Source: VRUE01 sp963717375 (lineage in GTDB: Bacteria > Actinomycetota > Thermoleophilia > Solirubrobacterales > 70-9). Taken from it: DNA of 64,000 bases. The DNA is taken from the NCBI GenBank assembly GCA_963717375.1, contig OY970329.1, forward strand, positions 806,001-870,000, given 5' to 3'. The notes under the pieces are model-generated. The model searched no databases. It was given only the letters and a program-made list of their open reading frames with translations, and was not told the DNA's origin. The translations under genes and the position numbers were made by a program. This document shows, piece after piece, positions 38,874-45,981 of this stretch; the first letter of the stretch is position 1, and each line of letters starts with the position of its first letter.

Positions 38874-39818
38874 GTGAGTAGCGAACTCGGGGCGAAAAAA
38901 AAGGCGGCGCTCGCCGGTCTTGTGGCGATCGTGTCCATTGCGGCGCTCGCGTCGCCCGCGCAGGGCGCCAGGTACGCCGCCAGCGTGCAGGTGCAGGAGA
39001 GCCCCACGCACATCGGCTCGGTTTCGGGATTCGGCAAGGAAGTCTCGATCGTCGCCCCGACCACCCGCCGCGACTTTCTCTTTGCGAGGTACTCCGGACC
39101 CGGCAAGACCACCCGGCGGGGAGTGTTTGGCCGACTCGGCCGATTCGGCTCGGTCGCGCTCCACTTCCAGCCGAAAGGCAAGCCCACCAAGATGCGCCGC
39201 CCCGATTTGTGCACCGGAGGGCCGAAGGTCTGGGTGACGTGGAAGGGCACGTTCAGGGGCTCGATTCGGTTCGACCCCGACGCTCATCTGCCCGGCTTTG
39301 TGCGCAAGGGAAGCTTCGAAGGGACGGTCCAGACCGTGCCGCGCTGGCATTGCCCATGGGCTTCGAAACCTCCCAGCTTCGATCCCAGCGCCGGCGGCAT
39401 CGACGTCGATGCGACCAACTGCGACGGGCGCAGCTTCGACGCCACCGTCGAAGTCGACCCCGCAACACCACCTCCCCCACAGGGAGACGAGGAAGCCACC
39501 CCCGCCAATTTCAACGCTTCCTGGACGAAGTCGGTCGGGATCGCCCGCGTCACCTACTCGATCTCCGTCGAAGGGGGTGCGGATACCGCCGTCTTCTCCG
39601 ACAATCTCAGCGAAGGCACAATCAAGCCCCCTTCGCCCTTCCATGGCCAGGCGACCATCCGTAGGCAAGGGGAAGACTGGGAATGGAGCGGGTCGCTTAG
39701 CGCCCGTTTCCCGGGACGGACCGTTCGCCTCACCGGGCCGGACTTCGAGCCCTTCGTAACGACCTTCAAGCCCCGTGCCTACACATTCTTCCTCTTCGCC
39801 CACGCGGTGCGGTGCTGA
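38874..39818 (+). CDS. Secreted protein, paralogue 2 of a local pair
   Basis: A 314-residue exported protein starting at GTG 38874. A signal peptide (basic KKK, hydrophobic core, AQGA) covers about residues 1-32. It resembles the preceding protein: GVFGRLGRFGSVALHFQPKG matches ARLGRLGRISVRFHSHGG, a cysteine follows in DLCTGG, and the C-terminal domain pairs as described there. Extra segments here are FDPDAHLPGF and an acidic/proline linker (about 195-205). The last residues run hydrophobic and end in Cys. The function is unknown. Confidence 0.75.
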   Translation: MSSELGAKKKAALAGLVAIVSIAALASPAQGARYAASVQVQESPTHIGSVSGFGKEVSIVAPTTRRDFLFARYSGPGKTTRRGVFGRLGRFGSVALHFQPKGKPTKMRRPDLCTGGPKVWVTWKGTFRGSIRFDPDAHLPGFVRKGSFEGTVQTVPRWHCPWASKPPSFDPSAGGIDVDATNCDGRSFDATVEVDPATPPPPQGDEEATPANFNASWTKSVGIARVTYSISVEGGADTAVFSDNLSEGTIKPPSPFHGQATIRRQGEDWEWSGSLSARFPGRTVRLTGPDFEPFVTTFKPRAYTFFLFAHAVRC

Positions 39819-39947
39819 GGGGCGCGCCTCGCAGCTATAGGAGGGGCTCGAGGACACAGGCGAGCTTCCTGTCACTAGCTCTTCACGTGAGAGCGGCGTG
39901 CATCGAGATGCCCTAACGCTGTAATTCTGAAGCCCTTGCGGGTGGCG

Positions 39948-40997
39948 TCAGCATTCTATCCGGCCCGCCTCACGTCCTTGACCCGGCCTCCATACCGGCC
40001 CACGGAGCGCGCCTTTTCGCAACGAGAGAATCTTCTGCTTACAGCTTCCATCGGGGTTGACCTCCATGATCGAGTTGCCAAAAGGCAGGAGTTCGTTGAA
40101 TAGCTCTTCGATTGGTTCCCTGCTGAGGTGATACGAGTTGAAGGCAATCCTCTGCCCCGACGGATCCCAGCTTGGGTGCGTCTCGGCCAAGCGAGCGGTG
40201 GGCGTTACGACCTCGTTCGAAATGCCGTCCACGCTCATGACGTAGAGATCCTTGTTGACCACCACTCTAAGCTTTCCGCGACGAGCGACCGTCTCACGCA
40301 CCAGCGCAATCTGCGAACCATCGGGCGAGAAGACCGCTTCTGACGCCCCCCGAGCCAAGACCCGCACATCCGGGCGCCGGCCGAGTCCGAATAGCAACAC
40401 CCTCGACCTGTTCGACCTCAAGTCTTTGCAGGTTACGGCCAAAACCGAACCATCAGGCGAGAACGACGACGGCAGATATTCAACGCCCTTGCGCCGAGGC
40501 ATCAATCGGACCGCCTTCCCCCCGCCCGCGTCTGCCACCCAAATCGTGGTCGCCCCAATCTTGAAATTGTCGCGGACAAAGGCCAGCTTGCTTCCATTAG
40601 GGGAGAGGATGGGGTTCCTACCTCCTTCCGTGCCATGAAGGAACCGCGTGCCGGTGCCATCCGGCCGAAGCTCATATATGCCTTTCCTGGACCCCTTGAT
40701 TCCGGCAAACGCAAGCCATGCGCCATCCGGTGACCAACTGACCGTCGAAAATGGATTTGGCGTAATGCCGCGCCGCGACCCCCGCGCGATGACGACTCGG
40801 CCCGAGCCGTCAGCCGCAGTTCCCTTAATGCTGAAACTCGTTGGCCGTAGCCCATACATCACTGGGAAGGCCAACCACGGTCCTTCGAGCGGCGCAGACG
40901 ACGCACACGCGCTCACGGGACCAAAGAACGCCGAAGCAACGAGCACTGCGCAAGTTCTCCAAAACACCGCCGCCCCACCACGTCTAAACTTATTCAC
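39948..40997 (-). CDS. Putative lipoprotein with TolB-like beta-propeller
   Basis: A 349-residue protein whose signal peptide ends in V-S-A-C (Cys31), a lipobox, so it is probably lipid-anchored outside the membrane. The rest contains five or six WD40-like/PD40 repeats with the consensus SPDG: VSWSPDGAWLAFAG, LSPNGSKLAFVRD, FSPDGSVLAVT, FSPDGSQIALV, and WDPSGQRIAFNS. These build a TolB-type propeller, usually for protein or ligand binding. It is isolated from neighbours by AT-richer DNA on its upstream side. Confidence 0.78.
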   Translation of the reverse strand: MNKFRRGGAAVFWRTCAVLVASAFFGPVSACASSAPLEGPWLAFPVMYGLRPTSFSIKGTAADGSGRVVIARGSRRGITPNPFSTVSWSPDGAWLAFAGIKGSRKGIYELRPDGTGTRFLHGTEGGRNPILSPNGSKLAFVRDNFKIGATTIWVADAGGGKAVRLMPRRKGVEYLPSSFSPDGSVLAVTCKDLRSNRSRVLLFGLGRRPDVRVLARGASEAVFSPDGSQIALVRETVARRGKLRVVVNKDLYVMSVDGISNEVVTPTARLAETHPSWDPSGQRIAFNSYHLSREPIEELFNELLPFGNSIMEVNPDGSCKQKILSLRKGALRGPVWRPGQGREAGRIEC

Positions 40998-41303
40998 AGA
41001 ACCCTCCCCCGGTGATCTACCGTAGCGATCCGCGCCGCCAATGATCGAATCTCGTGAGATACCGAAACCATTGCGTATACAGTTCCTGTTTTATCGCATC
41101 GCCTAGGTGTTTTGTGTACATCTTCCCTGAGACCTTCGTCATTCGCTTGCTGGGCTGGATGTCATTCCGATCTCACAACGCCATTTATTGGACTTCATAT
41201 TTAGAAGACGAGGCGCCTCAAGCCGAACCGCATCAACCCTGAGCCTGCTTAACGAAGCACCTAAAACGATCGCTCGAATTCGCGAGTCAGAGAGCGGCAC
41301 AGA
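40998..41303. other. AT-rich non-coding stretch
   Basis: No supportable gene is seen. A 62-codon frame at 41054-41242 has no ribosome binding site and an unconvincing composition. The base composition is well below the genome average, like the rest of 41-43 kb. Confidence 0.4.
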
Positions 41304-41603
41304 CTAGACCTGTGCGCCAGAGCGCGAGCCAAAATGGCGACGCGCTTCTATGACTAGCAGCACAACCAGTGAGAACTGAGCGAGACAAAAGAAGAGCCAG
41401 GTTACGTGCCACAGAATATCTATGTATACGTTGCCACTGGCGGAACCATGATGGAACTTGTAAAACAAACCGATGAGAGGGTAAAGAACCACGATGCCGA
41501 TGGCGAGTCCTGCGATGAGCTTGCCGCGACTCGGTCTATCCGCTGTTTTGTTCTCCCCGGGCATACTGCCGAGCCAAGGTACTCGATGGAAGGTCTCCGT
41601 CAC
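41304..41603 (-). CDS. Hypothetical two-helix membrane protein
   Basis: A 99-residue frame with two hydrophobic segments (about residues 29-47, LIAGLAIGIVVLYPLIGLF, and 64-87, ILWHVTWLFFCLAQFSLVVLLVI), separated by a His/Ser/Gly loop, and a basic C-terminal end. The membrane layout is plausible, but there is no recognised family and the start is uncertain (M15 is possible). It lies in AT-rich accessory DNA. Confidence 0.45.
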   Translation of the reverse strand: MTETFHRVPWLGSMPGENKTADRPSRGKLIAGLAIGIVVLYPLIGLFYKFHHGSASGNVYIDILWHVTWLFFCLAQFSLVVLLVIEARRHFGSRSGAQV

Positions 41604-41710
41604 GTTGCAGCGCTTCGCAGAAACCGGCTATTTCAATACATCCGGCCTTATAGGCCTGCCGATGTTGTTGCCTCCGCCCCGGCATTCGCGCCGAGTCTGA
41701 CGACGCGGGA

Positions 41711-42046
41711 TCATCTATATCCTGAATTGGCTTTTCGCAACTCGGATTCACAGCTCTGCACGGCTGCCTGCTGAATTACAACATCATCGGAGATGTTTCC
41801 AATCAACTCTTTCGCGACCGCAGCTATCGTCGGCTCCGTCTTAAGTGTAGTGGCTGCCCGCTCTAGATTGACACCACGACACATCCCATGAGCCCACTTA
41901 TCCACCGCAATCGGATCCGTTAAATCAACGAAGCCCCCGGAAAACTTTCCATGCGTCATAAGTGGAGCCCCCTTCGTCCCTTGTGTAACTCTTAGACCTT
42001 GGTGACCGCCGCCAAGCGATGCTAGCAGCGCAACAAAAAGTCTCAT
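41711..42046 (-). CDS. Small putative exported protein, DUF732-like pattern
   Basis: A 111-residue protein starting at ATG 42046 with a short hydrophobic N-terminus (MRLFVALLASLGGG) that could be a weak signal peptide. A region with ...DKWAHGMCRGVNLE...AAVQSCESEL follows. Two cysteines, one in an M-C-R-G context and one near the end after a helix, recall DUF732 secreted proteins of actinobacteria, but the match is loose. The longer frame reaching 42703 runs through the tRNA-like relics and is not credible as one protein. Confidence 0.4.
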   Translation of the reverse strand: MRLFVALLASLGGGHQGLRVTQGTKGAPLMTHGKFSGGFVDLTDPIAVDKWAHGMCRGVNLERAATTLKTEPTIAAVAKELIGNISDDVVIQQAAVQSCESELRKANSGYR

Positions 42047-42190
42047 ATGCAACCAGCTCCAGAGCTCCAGCGGCCGAGCGACCGCAGCCGATGATCGTTG
42101 GGGAGACGCTGGGCTTGATGAGGCGGGAGATGATTCGACTGGTCGTTCTTGGAGCTGGTGCCCCGAGTAACCATCTCGATGGGCCGCGAG

Positions 42191-42243
42191 CCGATCAGAA
42201 TCATAATCCGCGGGTCGGGGATTCGAGTCCCTCCTCCGGCATC
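42191..42243 (+). repeat. tRNA-Met-like 3' relic, copy 1
   Basis: The sequence contains an anticodon-loop-like ATCATAA (anticodon CAT) followed by a variable region, a T-arm-like segment with ATTCGAGTCC, and a 3' end CTCCGGCA. The matching 5' acceptor strand GCCGGAG is not found upstream, and several stem pairs are broken, so it is a relic and not a working tRNA. Its 3' 37 bases (42207-42243) recur at 42629-42664. Such 3' tRNA pieces are typical traces of integrative element insertion. Confidence 0.6.
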
Positions 42244-42386
42244 CCAATGGCAAGCGGAATGCGCCGCTTCCAAAGGTCCGGCGGGTCCGATTTGGCCGGG
42301 GGTGGCAAGGAGCAGGCAGCGCAGCCCGGTTTCGGTGACCGAATGGGCCAGGCGCTGCGTGGCACGGCGGCGTTACCCTGATCTTC

Positions 42387-42575
42387 ATGCCGTCCCTATG
42401 GGCAGCATCGCTGCTCCTGCTCTTCGCTGTCATCGCCGGCGGTATCGCCTGCGTTGAAGCAATCGGGAACGGCAAGTGCCTGGCGGCTCTAGCATTCGCT
42501 GCGATCACGCTGACGTGCGCCGTGGGTTTCTCTGTGCCCCTCGTGTCTCGCCGCGTGAGGCAGTGGTGGTGGTAG
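42387..42575 (+). CDS. Possible small two-helix membrane protein
   Basis: A 62-residue frame starting at ATG 42387. Two hydrophobic segments (about 3-23 and 32-51) each contain a Cys, and the end is basic/aromatic (RRVRQWWW). It lies between the two tRNA-like relics. There is no clear ribosome binding site and no recognised family. Confidence 0.35.
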   Translation: MPSLWAASLLLLFAVIAGGIACVEAIGNGKCLAALAFAAITLTCAVGFSVPLVSRRVRQWWW

Positions 42576-42628
42576 TAGGGACCCGGGCTGGACTCACCCA
42601 CTTCGTAGGCTGGCGATGAGATGCCTCG

Positions 42629-42664
42629 TCCGCGTGTCGGGGGTCGAGTCCCTCCTCCGGCATC
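42629..42664 (+). repeat. tRNA-Met-like 3' relic, copy 2
   Basis: This repeats the last 37 bases of the relic at 42191-42243 with one missing base and two changes (TCCGCG-[GT]-GTCGGGG, TCGAGTCCC, CTCCGGCATC). The anticodon region upstream is not preserved. Two such ends about 420 bases apart suggest repeated insertion and loss at a tRNA 3' end. Confidence 0.55.
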
Positions 42665-42908
42665 GCACCACAAAGCGGAAGGTAGCCCGTCCGGGCACCG
42701 CAATCCCGCCCAAATGTCCCAGGGTGGGCAAGGTTTTCACGCGAAGCGTCTGCGTCCGCCCTCTGACCGACGAGGCTTCGCGAAGCACGGCCCGGCCCGG
42801 CCCGAAACTGCCCCGGCAACTAGTGCAAGAGCTTGCCTTTTGATCAAATGTTTGACCCGATCAGGATTCCAGGCTCGGACTAATGCAACGAGTTCGACAA
42901 GCCGACGA

Positions 42909-42973
42909 CCCCACTGACCCGCAGACCCTACCTAGAAGCCGAGTGCGAACTTGGAGTCCTCGGTCATCATCTC
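42909..42973. repeat. Duplicated 3' end of the DUF59 gene (copy A, boundary of an island)
   Basis: About 65 bp match 53700-53765 at roughly nine of ten positions in the same orientation. In that copy the segment is the last 13 codons (EMMTEDAKFALGF and stop, minus strand) of the DUF59 gene plus 24 bp beyond it. Here the same codons end an otherwise unrelated 61-codon frame. It looks like an attachment-site-type duplication bounding the RHS island. No integrase gene was found. Confidence 0.6.
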
Positions 42974-43224
42974 TGCCCACCTTGAGGACATTCCACCTGC
43001 AATATGCATACTTTTGTCCGCCATGGGGACAGAGATGGGGACGCCGGAGCAGCCAAGCCGAATGTGGCTAGAGACCGTTGCGTCGATCTTTGCGCGGCTC
43101 TTTCCAGCTAGCGCCATCCCAAAAGATCAATGCCAGCACGTCTTCGATCCGGTCGGTCAGCCTTTCGATCCACCGTCGAGCCACTCACAAATGGTACATC
43201 GGACGTCCGTAGTGCTTCGGGGCG

Positions 43225-43437
43225 CTAGCGCAGCAACGAGTTGCGAGGAGGCTCCCGACCCATAGACGGAGCGTCGGAGATCTTCCCCGACGTGACCGCG
43301 TTGCCGGCGAGCTTCGAGGTCGTGACCGCCGCGTTCTTGATCTTCCCCGTGGCGACGGCGCTCGTCTTGATCTGCTTGGTGCCGATGCTGTCGCCCACCC
43401 GGTAGTACCCCGACCGCGACGTCCGAAGCGGACGCAC
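43225..43437 (-). pseudogene. Fragment of a repeat-rich secreted protein
   Basis: A 70-codon frame whose product reads VGDSIGTKQIKTSAVATGKIKNAAVTTSKLAGNAVTSGKI, a run of about ten-residue repeats of the type NAVTSGKI seen in longer actinobacterial exported proteins (the string is split here by repeat units and lies at about residues 15-55). There is no signal peptide, and the frame stops soon after, so it is probably the remnant of a longer gene. Confidence 0.45.
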
Positions 43438-43462
43438 AGTCGAGCTACCCGGCCTTGGGACC

Positions 43463-44764
43463 TCAACGTCGGGTCTTGTCTGCCTGAAGGATTGACCTAG
43501 GAGGATGCCCTTTTCGGTACGTTCGGTCTTTGTGTTTGTGCGGGCGGGACTTGACGCACCGGGAGTGACCTCTCACCTTCTCCGCCTTGCGACCGGACCC
43601 GCATCTTCGGCGAGCGGACCTGGGGGCCGCAGGGGAAGGTAGAGGCGCGATCTGTGGCCCGGAAAATGGGAGCGGTGACGGCTTCGGCGGCGCGGGTCCA
43701 AGGCCGGCATCGATCCCCGCCACGCTTTCGTCACCGAGCGAGATGACGTTGGCGCCAGCAAGCGTCACTTGGTCACCCCAGAACCGGGTCGGGAAGCCGT
43801 CTTCCCACGCTTCGAGTTCTTCCCATTCTTCAGATTCCGGCGAAAAGACCACCTTGTAGGGCCCCTCGGAGAGAGAGAACAGCTCGTAGCTACCATCTTC
43901 GTCGGTCCACGTACACGTCCAGAGTTCATCATCACTGGCGTCGATTGAGCAGACTTGAATGTTGCGCAGTGGCTGACCGTCGATCGCCCGGGTCACATGT
44001 CCGGAGATCGTGCCCCCTGGACGTAGGGAGGCGTCGACACCGGTGATCGCTTCGCTCGGTCCCACCGAGAGAACTTCCGCCCCTTCCCAACGAGCCTGTT
44101 GGTCGAAGAACTGAAGAGCCAGACCGGGCGTCGTGTGTGGCGGAACAAACTCGATTTCGTATTCTCCTGCCAGCCTGATCGGGATCGCGTATGAGCCGTC
44201 GCCCGCGGTCCAATCACAGCGGCGAACGACCCAGCCTTCCACTGCATAGGCGCAAACTTCGACTCCTTTGACGGGAAGGTCGGCCTCGGTTGCGCTCACC
44301 GATCCTTCGATCCGCCCCGGCGATTTGAGTTGGGCATCGATGCCGGCGACTACGCCTGAGGTCACCGGTACCACGTTCGCCGTGTACTCATTCGACTCTT
44401 CATCATAGTACTGAATGAAATAGTCTTCTTCTTCCTTGTCGGAGCGGAACTCGACTGCGTAGCCGATGACGGTGTGGTCGGGGTTCTCGGACTCGAGATT
44501 GCCAATCGTGTAGGTACCGTCGACAGTGGTGTGAGTGCAGCCACCTGCATTTCCTTCCGCTTCAGGATCGGAATACCAATTGGTCGGAGATGCGCAGACT
44601 TCGATCCCCTCGATGGGTTCTCCCGTGGCATAGTCGGTCACGGTGCCTGAAATCGAGCCGGTGGCGGCGACCGCATCAGGTGCGGCGGCAGCGCCTAGCG
44701 CAAGAGCGCTCGCAATGACTACTGCCGCGAAGGCCCATCTGGATGAGAAAACCTGAAAGATCAA
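43463..44764 (-). CDS. Secreted protein with three carboxypeptidase-regulatory-like domains
   Basis: A 433-residue exported protein with a signal peptide to about residue 34 (AVAA). Three beta-sandwich repeats follow: SISGTVTDYATGEPIEGIEVCAS (about 37-145), RIEGSVSATEADLPVKGVEVCAY (about 147-240) and TISGHVTRAIDGQPLRNIQVCSI (about 243-340). Each has two cysteines that could form a disulfide and ends in AGIDA/TGVDA. The C-terminal 60 residues are Pro-rich and then strongly basic with RRCGSGRKAEKVRGHSRCVK, a Cys-basic-Cys tail also seen in other exported proteins of this lineage. The function is unknown, probably cell-surface. It lies inside the block bounded by the DUF59 duplications. Confidence 0.75.
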   Translation of the reverse strand: MIFQVFSSRWAFAAVVIASALALGAAAAPDAVAATGSISGTVTDYATGEPIEGIEVCASPTNWYSDPEAEGNAGGCTHTTVDGTYTIGNLESENPDHTVIGYAVEFRSDKEEEDYFIQYYDEESNEYTANVVPVTSGVVAGIDAQLKSPGRIEGSVSATEADLPVKGVEVCAYAVEGWVVRRCDWTAGDGSYAIPIRLAGEYEIEFVPPHTTPGLALQFFDQQARWEGAEVLSVGPSEAITGVDASLRPGGTISGHVTRAIDGQPLRNIQVCSIDASDDELWTCTWTDEDGSYELFSLSEGPYKVVFSPESEEWEELEAWEDGFPTRFWGDQVTLAGANVISLGDESVAGIDAGLGPAPPKPSPLPFSGPQIAPLPSPAAPRSARRRCGSGRKAEKVRGHSRCVKSRPHKHKDRTYRKGHPPRSILQADKTRR

Positions 44765-45260
44765 GTGGCGGCAAGTATAGCTTCCGCAATCGGTCTTTTT
44801 TTGGCCCGAAAAATGTAAGTGTCAGGCAGCCCGAGCCTCGTGGCTTCGATGCAACGTGGGGTCATGTCTAGCATGGCCAATCCGGCGAGGGAGAGGGAGA
44901 GCTGTGGGCAGTTGCGGCGAGGAGCAAAGGCGTGGCGATGCTCTCCGGAGCGAGCGTCATCAAGAAGATCGATGATCTGACCGCGGATGAGAAGGCGCCG
45001 CGCTGGCGCGACCAACGCCATCCACCCGAACCAAGGAGACATTTCGAAACAGGCAGCGTTCCACTCCGGTTTTTGTGGAGGTTCGAGCGTTGTTCTAGGA
45101 GCTACAAAGTCGGCCCATAATCCCCCCGCCCGCCCGGCGAACAGATGAATGCAAGAGCGAGCAGACCTATGAGCTTCGTTGATCTGAGACAGGCCATGCT
45201 GACATTACTTCTCAAGGTGACCGCAAGAAGATCCACTCTCGCAGTTGCTAGGCAAGCCAG
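44765..45260. other. Intergenic region in the RHS island
   Basis: I see no convincing gene in this 496-bp stretch. A minus-strand frame of 93 codons (44761-45042) lacks a ribosome binding site and any recognisable motif; a short plus-strand frame overlaps it. It is AT-richer than the core genome. Confidence 0.4.
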
Positions 45261-45632
45261 TCAAGACTTTGGTGCCGACGACAACATACGGTAATAGAGG
45301 GCTACCAACACCGTAACAATAAATCCCAGCTGTGCTAGAACAGCAATAAACCTTACAAGAGCGGCCAGTGCCGCTACTAGAGAGCTAGAGCGCCCTGATC
45401 CGTGTTGCCAAATATCCACGAGGCCAGCGCACAAGAGCAGCGCCACGCATGCGATACCGAGCGGCCAAAGGAGTAAGGAATAGCTCTGCGCTCGTCCAGC
45501 TTTCTCGCCCAACTCAACGCTTTTCCATCCGGCAAATCGCGCCAGCCCGACAAACACGAAGGCTCGTGCCTTCCGGCTAGTCGACTGCACCTTATGACTA
45601 ACCCGGACCAGACCAGGCGGACTATGCTTCAT
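45261..45632 (-). CDS. Two-helix membrane protein, candidate immunity protein 2
   Basis: A 123-residue protein. ATG 45632 lies inside the end of the preceding gene (11-base overlap), which favours this start over the longer frame to 45836. A basic N-terminal 45 residues precede two helices (about 47-68, LLLWPLGIACVALLLCAGLV, and 87-110, FIAVLAQLGFIVTVLVALYY). It is third in a tightly overlapping row after the RHS gene. Small membrane proteins in this place are commonly immunity proteins for RHS toxins; that role is inferred from position only. Confidence 0.55.
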   Translation of the reverse strand: MKHSPPGLVRVSHKVQSTSRKARAFVFVGLARFAGWKSVELGEKAGRAQSYSLLLWPLGIACVALLLCAGLVDIWQHGSGRSSSLVAALAALVRFIAVLAQLGFIVTVLVALYYRMLSSAPKS

Positions 45633-45981
45633 TTTGTTGGTAGTGCGGTCGATTCCACACATAGTGAAGCGAAGGAGGCAGGAGCAGACCAATCGCCATA
45701 ACGAAGCCACAGACAAATACCCAGGCCGCTTCTGCTGACTGGGCCGACGCCACGATATCCCCACCGGCTCCGACGAACAGGACGACCCACGCAGCCCTGC
45801 TACCTCGCAGTAGAAGCCAAGCGACGGCCACCGCAACAGCGATGGCGCTTACTCCAACAAGGCTTGGAGCGGAAATGAATGGAACCAATGTCCGAATGAA
45901 AGCCGCTGCGGCAACCCCGAGCAAGAACCAAGGCGGCCGCGATGAAGTCTTAGACTGATACACGCTACGAGTGTATCTCAA
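45622..45981 (-). CDS. Four-helix membrane protein, candidate immunity protein 1
   Basis: A 119-residue protein with about four hydrophobic segments (about 18-34, 41-59, 64-78, 86-104) and polar ends. Its start overlaps the RHS gene stop by four bases, so translation is coupled. It is immediately downstream of the variable RHS tip, the standard site for a cognate immunity gene. The family is not recognised. The AT-rich composition matches the tip region rather than the RHS core. Confidence 0.6.
   Translation of the reverse strand: MRYTRSVYQSKTSSRPPWFLLGVAAAAFIRTLVPFISAPSLVGVSAIAVAVAVAWLLLRGSRAAWVVLFVGAGGDIVASAQSAEAAWVFVCGFVMAIGLLLPPSLHYVWNRPHYQQNEA

Larger units (their letters stand above)
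42576..43224. other. Gene-poor junction DNA
   Basis: Apart from the second tRNA relic and the duplicated DUF59 3' end described separately, I see no supportable gene here. Frames on both strands are short and share no features of real proteins. Confidence 0.4.

Noticed and set aside
42047..42703. Long minus-strand frame continuing the DUF732-like gene
   Set aside because: It runs through both tRNA-like relics, and the translation shows the strings typical of mistranslated tRNA 3' ends.
44761..45042. 93-codon minus-strand frame between the modular protein and the RHS operon
   Set aside because: No ribosome binding site or recognisable domain; it overlaps another equally weak frame.
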